Below, piece after piece: positions 44,336-57,800 of a DNA stretch of 64,000 nucleotides; position 1 is the stretch's first letter, and each line of letters begins with the position of its first letter. Origin of the DNA: Pieris napi (Eukaryota; Arthropoda; Insecta; Lepidoptera; Pieridae); NCBI RefSeq assembly GCF_905475465.1, contig NC_062247.1, forward strand, positions 1,736,001 through 1,800,000. Reading direction: 5' to 3'. The notes below the pieces were generated by a model, which saw only the letters and a program-made list of their open reading frames with translations, searched no databases and had not been told where the DNA came from. The translations under genes and the position numbers were made by a program.

Positions 44336-45846
44336 TTAGAGGTGGTTAGCACATTAAATTCATTTTATGAACACAAAGAACAACGGAGGTATGTAATTTC
44401 AACAGATTATAAATTCAATTTTGAAAAGTTTTGTTGCTGTTGACTTATCTGTGACATTCCCACGTTAGCAATATAAAATGACCTGAGAATTATGAGCCGC
44501 GAAACAGGTAAACGATTCGTAACTCTTGTAACGTCGCTGATGATAGATCCGTCAAAACTCGTTTCGAAAGGACCTCTTCACTTTAATAAGGTTTTGAGGA
44601 TAAAATAAAAATGTTATCATTAACATGTAAAATACAAGGTATATACACAAATGTTATTTCTAGATAACCCGCTCAGCGGGATATCGCCTATTCGAATGTA
44701 ACTCACTACGCTGTCTTCCAAAAATTTACATATCGAAGTATTTTATTCACTATATTTTTGCCTGCTTAATATCTAATTTAGTTACAGATAGTCTAAATTA
44801 TATTAAAATAGATTTAAGTCATTATTACAAAATTATAATTAATAAATTAAAAATTAAATTACTATTGACACTGTCATGTTTCAATACTGAATGTGTATAT
44901 GGATCAACTGTTTTAATTATCTGTTTCTACATCACAGAGTAAACCCACTTTGACAGAAAGAGACAAACAAATTAGCTAAATAGTGTAAGACTACGAGTAT
45001 ATACATATTATAGCGAATCATCTAGGGTGAGATTCAGAAAAAGACAGCCCGAACCCATATGTCAAATGTCAAAATCTAATATATTTTTGACGTATAGGTG
45101 TTTAGTAAAAATTCATTCCTTTTGACACACTATTGTCCTTTGCCTTTCCCATTAGGAATAAATTAATATCATCTGTCACAATAATAAGATAGCTCTAATA
45201 ACGTAACTTGGACATTTCACATAATTCTACTTTTATTCTATTTGACAAGTAAGTTATAATGTCTTATAACAGACGCTTATAACAAAAGCTTCAGTTAGTT
45301 AAAATACCGTTGTAAGGATCATTTGTAAATACACTAGATAAGTACTAATGGTGCGTTTATGAATTACATTACATTATTAAAGACTTATCAAAGACTCATA
45401 TTAGCCATTTAACAGGATACATTGTTGAGTCTGTATTATTATCTCAAAATATAGGATGACATCCGGAAATAGGCCTAGGTTTATGGCGCCACAGGTTTTT
45501 TTGTGTCCGCCAAACCGAAACTGTTATTCAAGTCTCGAGATTGAATCCAGCCGGGTTGTCTAACTTCCATAATGGATCCGATATTATTGGGTTAGGCTTG
45601 GTGTATATGAACCGATGCGCTCAGTCATAACCTTGCGATTTTATTTAAACCCACAAACGTTTCGTTTTTATTATGTGAAATAAATTGCGGATAATGTGAA
45701 AACATAGCGTAAATGTGGAACGTAATAAGGAAATATTAAACACTTTAATAACGATCTTAATGGATCTATGGAGTGTCTTTGTTGAAGAGCGAATGTAGCA
45801 TGTGGGAACAGCTGTGCCTGACACTATTCACAAGGTTGGCCAAATA
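44336..45846. other. Intergenic AT-rich sequence and PDE1 3' UTR
   Basis: PDE1 ends at 45847; a minus-strand AATAAA at 45667-45672 is a candidate polyadenylation signal. A hairpin-like repeat lies near 45058-45092. Nothing else is recognised. Confidence 0.45.
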
Positions 45847-48800
45847 TTATTCAGCTGGTGGTTGCGGTGGTGCCCCGTTCGTCTCCTCTTCTAGTCTGGC
45901 CCGGTCTTCTGCATCTGAAATTTGAAGAAATTTTATTAATTAGTGTGTTTATGTGATCAGTAACTAAGGGAGCGTTCAAGTAATACGTCGCGCATTTTTT
46001 AGAGATTCTTGACCCCTCGCTCCCTATGTAACGCGCCGTAACGTTTTTCTGTACCTAATAGTAAAACGTTTCGTGACCACCCAGTGATTCTTTATTTATT
46101 TATACCTAAAAGTACACCAAACCATTATGTAGTGTAGAGTACCTATTGGAAAGTCGAAAATAATATTAACAAAACGCGTAACCCAATCCCCGCCCCGCAT
46201 CGTAACGTTTTACAAGAGGGAACCCCCCCCCCCAAATTCGTTAAATAATACTTGAACGCTCCCTTATAAATTATAAGAGCAATGGTTTTACTAACAGCTG
46301 TTATCAGCCTAGAAATGTGAAGGATCTTAATTAATAACTAAAGTCAAACTTGTCTAAAGGTAACTATAAAGTTGATTTACTAGTTATATAAATTGTGATG
46401 ACGCACAACGGTCCTCGTGAGAGTCTAAGTGCGGTAACTGAGTCCACCAACCACAGAATGAGTAGATTTACCATAAAATAGCAGATAATACTTTAAAAAA
46501 CTCCCGCAGCACCGCGTCATATAATATGTTAAAGTTACTGAAGTTAGTTTTTAAGAAATAGGCAGTTTACTTGTGTCATTGCGCATACAGGTGTTCAATA
46601 TCCTTTACGTTAATAGCCTTTTAATAAAGGTTAACCGTGGTTTAATCGGTTTATATATTATTTAGTTTTGTTGAGCAGGGTTGGCCAAGTGGCTTCAGCG
46701 TGCGACTCTCAACCCTGAGGTCGAAGGTTCGATCCCTGGCTGTGCACCAATGGACCTTCTTTCTATGTGCACATTTAACATTCGCTCGAACGGTGAAGGT
46801 AACATCGTGCTCTCCAGAGGCTCAAAAAGTCGACAGCGTGTGTCGGACACAGGCGGCTGTTCACCTAATTGGCTATTGGATTGACAAATGATCAAGAAAT
46901 CTGAGGCCCGGACCTAAAAAGGTTGTAGCGCCACTGATTTATTTTATTATATTTAACATTTTGGTATTATGATAATTTTTCAGGAACAGATTTTTCATCC
47001 CGTGAAAAAACTATAAAGTCTAAATTAAATTGAGAAACAGTGACACGAGTAGAAAATACCTTTTGCGGCTTGCTCTTTCCAAATCTTTTTGTTGTCCATA
47101 AGGCAAGTGACCCATGGTTTCTTTATTTTTAATTTTGTGACCTCAGCGCCTGAAACGTATTCATTTAATTGAATCTATAGAAAGACAAAAAACTTTATTA
47201 TACAGAAAAGAATATTTAGGTAAAACAAAGTGCACCAGGATTCTTTGTCCTGGGCGGCCAGTGTCTTCCTTTTGACATGTTGACAATAATTGTACAACGC
47301 CCATGTGCGGCTTGATAACTAGACGTTGCGTAAAGATGTCTCTCTTCATCTACCACATTTACGATTGAGTGTTTAGAAGAGTTGTTCGGATTAATACCAG
47401 CAGCTGAGTTTCATCATCGGACGTCGTTCCACAACTGAGCGGTATTTAAGGCAGATTTTGCAGCGCACCACCAATATATGGAACCAGCTACCCGCTGAAG
47501 TATTTTAGCACCAATTCAACTTCCATGGTCACTTCACAGGTCCATCACAAAAGAGCGTACTAAATCCTAAATGGCAAAACATTCACGAGCTCTCTGGCAT
47601 TGAGTGTCCATGGACTGCCTATTAATTAACACCATCTAAGCTTCCTGCCCCCTTTTGCCCCCTGTTATATGTACATATGCCTATGTGTATTGGAAATACA
47701 CAGATGCATATAGAGCTGCTTTCTTGATCATGGTTTTACTGTTAATATTTTACTGATAACTAACTTAAAACTAAATGTAACTATTATTGAGGACCTAAAA
47801 ACTTACTAGCATTTTCCTGACTATGAGCACCTTGGCTGGTACTAGTTGTGTTCTTAGTATTGGAATGCAAAGGGCCTAGGATGCATTCCAACATATCTGC
47901 GCATACGCCCAAACTTGGCTCCACAATAAAGTCTATAAAACCGATTTGAGATTCAGCGACTAGTGTATTGTTCCTATCACAGAGTGGACTGAATGGAAGG
48001 CCCAGTTCTCTTTCTTTGTCTCCCTGGAGGAAGAACTCATCTAGAAGACTCATTGTCCATCTATGATGAAGGTCCCATCTCTGAAATATAATTAAAATAT
48101 AGAATATCATATGATGAAAAAATAACAGAGAAAAAAAATATTTAAAGGTTTTTTGTTTTTATAGTTTAGCTTTTTATAATTGTATCTACCTATTCATATT
48201 TTATAAAAACAGTTAATGAACAAAAATCTTGGTAGTAAATGCAAATGAAATATTATTTCTGGAGTCTCTTGAACAAATTGTACTGGACTTGACTTGGCAT
48301 TACATTATTATACATTTATATCTTAATATATATAAATTACGTGTCACGTTGTTTGTCCGCTATGGACTCCTAAACTACCGAACCGATTTCAATCAAATTT
48401 TCACACCGTGTGCAGTTTGATCTAACTTAAAAGATAGGATAGCTTACATCTTAATTTATAGCCGCAATATTATATTATTGCAAATTAGAAAGAAATAAAG
48501 AAAGAAAGAAAACTTTATTATGCACAATATACAAGATATTTAGATAAAGTAAAGTGCACTGGCCCCCACACTAGGATTCCCTGTGTTGTGGGCAGCCAGT
48601 CTCTTCCTTTTGACATGAAAACAGTATTTTATAAGTTATATTAATTATTTCTACAAATTTATATTAAAACTATTTTTGTACAATAAGAATACCTATTTTC
48701 AGTATCAGAATACGACAGGATAACAAGATATCGTTTGAGATGTTTAGTAAATGTATGTAATGTGATTTTTGAAATGTTAGTGATAATTTTGTTTTTAATG

Positions 48801-51800
48801 AAGTGGTTAAAGATGAAAGGGCCTCGGAAGGAGAAAAAGCGTTGGGCGAAGACAGTGCGAGTTTTGGGTTGCTTAAATATGAGTTTGCGTTTTGTTTGAT
48901 GCGGTGCGGTGGGTGTTTGTTTCCAAAAAAGTCTGCATATTGCTAATAAATATAATTGTCTCACAGTTAAAAGTTTTGTTTCATTGTACAATTTTGAAGT
49001 TGAGTAGCGGAAAGGTTTCTTATATGAGATCTTAAGAATGGCACGTTGGGTGCGCTCAATTTTCAGCATTGAAGACAATGCCGCTCCACCCCAAACCGAT
49101 ATGCAGTAAGACAATATCGACTGGCATAATGCAGTGTACACTATCTTGATTGTATGTGGATCAGCAGGCTTTCTAAGTCGTTTGAAAACATTTATAAGTT
49201 TGCGAACTCGAGAACATAGGTAGTTTATTTGAGGGCCCCAACAAAGCCTTGAGTCAATAATTAATCCCAGGTATTTGGTTGTTTTAGTGGGTTCCAGGAG
49301 AGGACAGTTGCAGTTGCTGTGAAGGTTCAAACATGAGTGTAATTTAATAGGCGGAACAGGGTTTGGTTTGCTGGATTTCGATATGTGAAAACATATGTAT
49401 TTGGTCTTAGACGTATTTAAGGATAGGAGATTATCTAAAAGCCATTGAGAGATTTGGCGAAGACCTAAATGAGCTAACCGTGTGGCTTGTTCCCAAAAGT
49501 GTGAGTAGAAGACTATAGCTGTGTCATCAGCGAAAGAAAAGAGTTTAGCATTAGTGAGTGCGAGTGAACATAAATCATTAATGTACACTAAAAAAAGCGT
49601 TGGAATTATTTGTTAATTATTTAATAGTCACAATTCTAACAGACGGCGCTGTGTTGAAACGAACGTTTCACATAAGCTACAATTTAATGACATTACCACC
49701 AAAAGAGCATGGTGGTCCCCATGTCTGGTGCTCTCCTACCATTGCCCTTGAATAGTTTACTACTATGTAATATAACAAAAACCTTAGCCACAGCAACGCT
49801 TGGCCGTATTATATAAATCTTACTAAATAGTAAATTACAAGTTATATGCAAGCATTATATAGAATATCTGAGGCTCTCATGAATATTTTAAAATCCGATT
49901 TTCGCGTTTAGTCGTTCAACATTTACACAACTTAATAAGTAGTAATGTAAATGAACGAGCAATAAGCCTCAAAAACCTTGATCAATTTGATGTCAAAAAA
50001 GTGACGTCACATCCTTTATCATTAAACTTTTTATCAAAATAATTATTAAGAACGAACCTTAGCCGGGTGTGAGATATCACAGCAGTGTAGAACAAGAGAG
50101 ACTGCCTTGGATTTGTCCACGGTAGGTTCGGCCAGGGTTAGTAGAGACCTCATGTTCTTCAGCTGTTGGAAATGGAATGACATATCTGTGGCCAGCACCA
50201 TGTCTATCACCAATGTTCGGAACTCTCGGAACTCATCCCGTGATAGGTTGAGAAGAATATTGTTTTCTTCTTCTTTCAGCAACCTGAAAGTAATGAGTTT
50301 AGTTAGTGGATATCAGTTATAAGGGATACCTCTTTTCTAAATGTATCTTATGGGATATTGCGAGCTACTCGATTGTAAGAAAGTCGAATCTAAAGGTGGG
50401 AACTGACCAATGTTACGAAGTGTAATGTAACATGTAATGTAATGTTGTACAGCGAGCATTCGTGCAGTCAGTACGTCGTGTTACGTTGTTTTTCCCCGTA
50501 ACACGACGTACTGACTGCACGGAATACTCGCTGTGTAACATTACATTACATGTTACATTACACCTCGTAACGTTGGTCAGTTCCCACCTTAACGTTGTGC
50601 CTTAATTTTTCATGTCATTTTCACACACTTTTTATAACATACCTACTAGCTGCCCCCGCGAAATTTATCTTTAATGTCATTTTACTTAGCCTACCTTTTT
50701 AGTACATACCAACATGGAACATTTTGCTATGCTACCCCAGAGACTGTTCGGTTTTCCGGAATTAAAACTTTTTAGGTTTTTCAGTGATTTTTCTCTATTT
50801 AAGCCTCAGAGTTCAAGTTATAACTAACAATTAAGGGTTGTATGTATTTTAATATCCTTTATCATAAAAAAATAAAAACAAAAAAAATGTCTAAAATATA
50901 ATAAAACAATATTTTTGGGGACACCCCTTATCACGTAGGGGTTTGAAAGATAGATAGTAGCCGATTCTTATCACTTACTTCAGACTTACTGAATATGCAC
51001 AGAAAAAAATCGTAAGAATCGGTCACGAGAATTTTATATATTAGATTTTCATAAGTTTTTGATTGTTCTCATTTTGATATGTGTGATGTTTGAGAGCATA
51101 AGTAAAATAAATAGAAGGGCCTAGTACATGTGCCTGACCGTTACCTAAGTATCGCAATACAGCGAGGAAATGTTGTCAGCGTTAAAGGTACACTGCCACA
51201 GGGATCAGAGTTTTTAAACTTGTTTTAATTTCTTTTTATTAATTTCTAACATTCGAACGACTTAGAGCCAAAAAGTCAACGGCGTTTTATTTATCATTGA
51301 AAGGTTGCTTGAAAGAAATCGCACGAAAGCTCCGCGTTATTTTTAACTAATTATAATTTGTACTATTTATAATATAGCTTTTTCCTAGAGAAATCAGTTT
51401 AAATTCCAGCAAGGGTTCCCAGTTCAGTTAATCTAAATCTATCAAATACATTGAATTTCTATTAGCCTTAGGTCATTCTAAGAAACTAATCTAAAGTAGG
51501 AGACCATTGACAACGGATAATTGGAATCTTTTCTATCTCTAATTAAACGTCAGTCGGACCTGCGGAAGATAGGTGTGACAGTTACATAGCTTTGGTAAGA
51601 AAATATTCAGTATTTTTAATGGAAAGTATTTGCGGTAGAACATGTTAAACGTGCCTATCACTAGCAAAAACAATCAGAATCCTGTACATGGACGGAGTAT
51701 GTTGAACATACGGACAACATGCGTAACAGATGGACGACCACAAAAATTTGGAAAAGGACAAAGGAAAAATTTAAAAACTTAACTGGACTTGTACTGATCG

Positions 51801-54800
51801 AAATCAATTGAACGAAAAAAGAAAAATGAACGAAAGATGCCATAGATTGACATCCTTGGGAAAAAGAAAAGAGGCCGTTAAATAAAGAAATGGGAAGACA
51901 GTCTGCCGGCTTGATCAGCTCCTGAAAGAGACGAGTGGAAAGAACAAGAAGAGGCCTATGTTGAAAGACAACTAAGTAGCTAGCTAGCAGCTGATGCAGC
52001 TTAGGTTAAAATTTTGTAAATTTATATATTTGGTCAGTGAATAAAGGCATTTATTATTATTATTTACGGTAGTCATGCTTTACTTTTACTAATATTTCAC
52101 GCCAAAGTAATCTTAGTCTGCATTGGCCCCTAAGGGCCCTGAAGGACGTTCACTGCCTTTTCTGTTTCCCGGCATGTATATATAGCGTTATATAGTTTCC
52201 ATCATATATTTTAGTAGATCTTTTATAAAAATAACAAAGCCAAATATATATAAACAAAGAATTGTCATGAACTGTGTTACACTTGTAAAAAGCAGAAAAA
52301 CACCGAAAATGGAAGACACAATTTGCAATTTGTTAGAATTGTGACTATCAAATAATAAACAAATATTTTGCAATAAAATAATATTGCGGGTATAAATTGA
52401 GATGCAAGCTATTTTATCTTTTAAGTTAGATCAAACTGCACACGGTGTGCAAATTTCATTAAAATCGGTGCAGTAGCTTGGGAGTCCATAGCGGACAAAC
52501 AACGTGACACGTAATTTTTATATAATAAGATTTTGAAGATGCTTCTTTGACGATACCGTGTGACTGACTCGTCTGTTCACAACCCATTACTACAAATTTA
52601 TTTATTGGGCTCAAACCCTATACCTCAGGCATCACGACATGCCTTGGCTCCTGGTTTTATGATTTAGGAATTAATCATAAGCCTATTGAAATTTATTTAT
52701 GGATTTTGATTACCATTTCAAAGCATTGACTCCATTTGTATTCCGCTGTCGCATAAATAATTTATTAATTTGTGCTCGAAGCGATACAATTTATATTATA
52801 ATGCCGAGACACTTCATCTTGGTTGGAGATTGATGGAAGCTGAACGTAAACAGCTTTTATATTTATATTTTTAACCTTTAACGCGAAAAGTTTCGTGATA
52901 AAGATCGAAACGACGAACGTATCGGACGACGTCTTCAGTCTTTTGCATTATTTATTATGACTTTGTGTTGGAAGTAATAGAAAAATATAAATCATATCCA
53001 TGTTTATGGCATATATTTATATTTTTGGTTTGTTATATATATAAATTGGTATGTGTAAAAGTATTTCTTTGTTTCAACCAATCCTTCATCCACCTTCTCT
53101 TAGGTTTTTTTTGTCTTTTTAATAAAATACACACAACTGCTGCCACCAGTAAAGTATTGTTATCCATAATATTATTTATTTCCGTTCCGTATGATTGCAA
53201 AGTTCGAAGTGACGCCATGCATCCAAATGGAAGTATTTTGAATGGTACCGTATCTCGAAAAATTTCCATTTGGAGTGCATCCAAAAGGAAGTCTGCTAAA
53301 TGGACGTATCGTCAGTGGCCGCCTTTACATTCTCACCCCCGTATTGATGTTAAAACTTCAACCTTAAAGCCAAATTAATGTATATCGTATCGTGTCTGGT
53401 ATCGTTATTAATTATACGACCGAAAACTAATTTCAATAACACCGGGGTAATTTTCTCGCGAATGTTATAAATATTCATTGTTTGATCTTGAAAGTGTTAC
53501 ATACCTTTAAATTAATATTCTAAAATAAATAACTTCAACGATTTATTTAAACAAACTATTCACACAAATTAAAGTTAATTACGATTGTTAAGTACTTTTT
53601 CGTCTTCTGTCAAATTGTTGATGCGAAAACCGCTGTGTGAGTTCGAAAAGTGAGTTACAGAATCTTAGGGCAGAGCTGTAAAGGCCCTTAAGGTCAACAG
53701 CGACATTCCATTAAAAGAAAAGAAAAAGTTCCAGTGGAGAAATTTGATTGTTACGAGAGGCAACCAAAATGGAACTATAAAATAATGAATTAATATGAAA
53801 AATCTTTATTAAAATTATTTATTTCCTAAAACCTTTTTAAGAAAATTTGACTTTCTTATGTGAACAATTAGATTATTCAATATTAAAAATTATGTATGTT
53901 ACGTATTGGTATAACAAGTTTTGAAAGGTTAAGATGGCATGGCAAAAAAAAGGTTGGGAACAACGGAGCTTAAAGTTTTTTTTGTGGAGTTATTTTCCCG
54001 AGTCCATTCTCGCTAGTAAAATAGAGCATAAATTTGATTTTAGTTCTAAATAAATCCACCCTAAGTGTTAAAAGAAGCAAGGGTATCTCAAGGGAAATTA
54101 CGTTGTTGAAAGTCCACATCTTATAAAATATATTCAAGACATTTCGAAATATTGCCACTTTCATATAAACTACGAGTTTATATAGCTGACTGAACAATGT
54201 ACTGTAAATTGTTTGAAAACTGTACGAAGCTAAAACAGATCATTTTTTTTCTGTGTTCCAAATGATTAATTAATTTTAATGGTCATAACTAGTGTTTTGT
54301 TTTAAATAGTCAAAAAGTCAAAAATCATTTATTCATGTAGGTAACACAATGAACACTTATGAATGTCAAAAAAGAAATATACATTAAATGCCAGTTCTCA
54401 AATCCAGGGCGTAGAACGGAAAGGAAAACTTAATTAGAAAACTCTTCTATGTAAAAATGCACGACCTGTGTTAGGCATATAATGCTTTAGAAAATCAAAT
54501 AAACATAGGTTTTAGTTGTCTAGGTAATATATAAAATTCTCGTGTCACGGTGTTCGTTCCCATACTCTTCCGAAACGGCTCGACCGATTCTTATGAAATT
54601 ATTATTATTTATGCATATTCAGTATGTCTGAGGATCAGCTACTGTCTTTTAAACCCTTAAATGTTAAGGGTGGTCTACCTCTAAATGTTTATTTTATATT
54701 TTTTATACAACATTTCATGTTTTTATTTTTATGATACAGTATACACAAATACATACTCTCTCTCATCTCTTAATTTTCACCCCTTTAAAATCAACCCTAT

Positions 54801-57800
54801 TGTTTATTTGTTAATTAAAATTTTATGATTTGAACTCTGAGGTTTATTTAGAGAAAAATTCACAGAAAAACCTAAAAAGTTTTCATTCCAGAAAACCGAA
54901 CAGTCTCTGGGGTAGTATAGCAAATTGTTCCGTGTTGGTATGTACTAAAAAGGTAGGCTAAGTAAAATCACACATACACAGCTAGTAGTATATAAGAATA
55001 AATCTTAAGTATTAATTAACATACCTGAATGCTGCGCTTATATGATGGTTTTCTAGTACTGCTCTGTCGTTGTATAATAGTGCTGTATCAGACCCCGACA
55101 TTACGTGGAAATTGTTAGTTGTGCCTGTATGTTCGAAGTCATGTACAATCGCAGCCACCAACGTTGCGAATATCTCTAGGTCTGATAGCCAGTTCTAGAA
55201 AATATCAAAGAAGTTACAGGGACAAGAAAAAACAATAGTCGTTTAATATTTGAGATATCGAAATTCTGCTTCTAGTTACACAATACTGTAATCAATCCTA
55301 TAACAAAATATATTCCGCGTTAAAGGAACCGCGTTGTAGGAGTACTCTCACATAACGCGCTTGTATGACCCCATATAAGGCGTTAGGTACAAATAATTTA
55401 AGTTTAACTTTTCTTGTTAATAGGGATTCAAATCGAATATTTAGAAAAATTTCAGTTTTTGACAGTCCAAAATTCCCATACTATCTTTAAAGTTAAAATA
55501 AAATACGTTCACAGACTGATACTAAAGTTTTCCAAGCTAAGGGAAAGTTAACCTAACTGAAAGATTGATTGTTCAAACTCCTCAATTGAAATTGATTTTT
55601 GAATAAATTTATACAGACATTTAGCGAATATGAAAGCTAGTAATTGTGTCAGACGACTTAATCAACCCTGGACATATGCCAGAGGACTCCTTGAGAAAAT
55701 GAAAATTTGATTTATGATGAAGCGTTGTATAAATTATGTAAATCGAAAAATATGTACAGTCATGTCTTCGTAAATATTATGTGCATATGAAATTGGGCAT
55801 TTGAAAAATAGCGAAATGTTGTAAGTACGTAGACACATAATATTTCCATTTCTACTTTTAATAATAATAGAAGATTTACATTTCATCTCGGACATACTAA
55901 AAAAGTCATAATAAATATTATTATATAGTAAAATATAACGGTAGTACTATTTTAAAAAGCGCAAGACAAGTAGTCAAGCTATGTGCCCTAGACTGTTCTT
56001 GACAGATGGCAGTTGACGTTGACTGATGACAGTTGTTACTGTCAGTTATTACTTAAATTGATACACAGATGTTTAGGTGACCTTGTAGTATAATGTTAAC
56101 CTCTTGTATATATTCTTAGATATCTGTGTGTGTTGTCTTTATTGTGACGTCATTTTTGTTTTGGGTAACTCTGCTTAGATTAAATTTAATCCATCAAATC
56201 TATCCTCACCGTGTTAAGACTTAAAACGCGACATTGGCGTAATTGTGATTTACACAGAAGTCGCCATTAAAAATAAAGTGAAGTGAATGTTTAGGTGATT
56301 TTTATTTGTTATGTTTCTTTTAAAAATGGAATGAACATGTACACACTTGTAGGGAGCTTCTTGCGTATACGCCACCATTAATGCAATTTATTATATTGTA
56401 TGCACATACCATAAGGCCAGTTTGACACAACATATAATGCACAGTTTGAGCTACGTCAGCAGCATGCAGGTTGTTGTGGTACGGATTATGAAACTTGCAA
56501 TAGCCTTCCTCTATCCTACTGAGAAAGTTTTCCAGCGTTGGAGGTTGTACCTGAAATAATATATTACGATAAACACAATATTTTTTACGTACTCATGGCA
56601 GTTAAGTTACCCTCTGAAAAAATGTCCTATTTAAATATTAATTATTGAATATTTATAATTAATACCTCTGCGACACCATACATTTTAAATATAATAATAA
56701 TCAGTGGCGCTACAACCTCTTTAGGTTTTGGTCATTTTTAAATCTAATAGGCAAGTAGGTGATCAGCCTCCAGTGCCTGACACACGCCGTCGACTTTTTG
56801 GGTCTATCGGAATGGGACTGTCGGTTTCCTCACGATGTTTTCCTTCACAGTTCGAGCAAATGATAATGCGCACATAGAAAGAAAGTCCATTAGTGCACAG
56901 CCGGGGATCGAACCTACGCTCTCAGAGTCGCACGCTGAAGCCACTAGGACAACACTGCTCCCTTATTAACATATTTTAAATATAACAACAGCAAAACCAA
57001 ACAAAACTTAGTATATATTTCATCAAAATTCGACCGAAAAATTGCTTAAAACATTTTTAAAATACCAAATTGGTTTTATAAGATGATAGAAGTATATGAA
57101 TGAAAACAAAACTATAAAAGAGCGAACTGTTTGGCTTCCTTTTTCACATTTAAGTTTCCAAGGACGCTTTTATCTAGATTAGAAATGTCCTAGAAACTTC
57201 TCAACACTTTAAAACTCATTATAGTGGCGGCTTCACGAGGAAACTCTTACAGGATTGAATTTCTCTTGACTTTATACGAATATGAGTATATTACAAATTG
57301 CTTATTCTTAATATAATTTGCAGTTCTAATTGTAGTTGGATTTTTATCTTCTTCTTCTTCTTCTTAAAGTGCCTCTCCACTACTGGAGGTTGGCGGTCAG
57401 CTCCTCAAACTCCTTCTTATTTAGCTGTTCTACGCTGGCCACTCCCGTCCATTCTCTAATATAGCGGAGCCACGACTTCCTCCTTCTGCCAGCGCGTCTT
57501 TTCCCCTCGACCTTGCCCATCATGATTACTTAAAGAAGTCGGTACCGTTCGTGTCGAAACACATGTCCCAAGTAACTTATCTTCTTCTTTTTAATGTTCA
57601 TCGTGAGTTCTCGGGATCGGTAGACGCGCCGTAGAACTTCTTCGTTCGTGACTCTATGGACCCAGCTTATCCTCAGCATTCTTCAACATGGATTTTTATA
57701 ATATTTTAGAATTATTTAGCTAGCAAATAAGCAAAGGCCACAGCAGTGGAAGGTTCTCGTTTCGGAGGCTCAGACGCATTTTGGGGCGAAGAGACAGCGG

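Noticed and set aside
46681..46895. Three overlapping short frames and a possible tRNA gene
   Set aside because: All fall in the tRNA-like SINE; the head lacks a full cloverleaf and a LINE-mobilised body follows.
52965..53378. 137-codon plus-strand frame in a PDE1 intron
   Set aside because: Hydrophobic AT-driven N-terminal half, no recognised domain and no support from context. Mentioned only as an unassigned frame.
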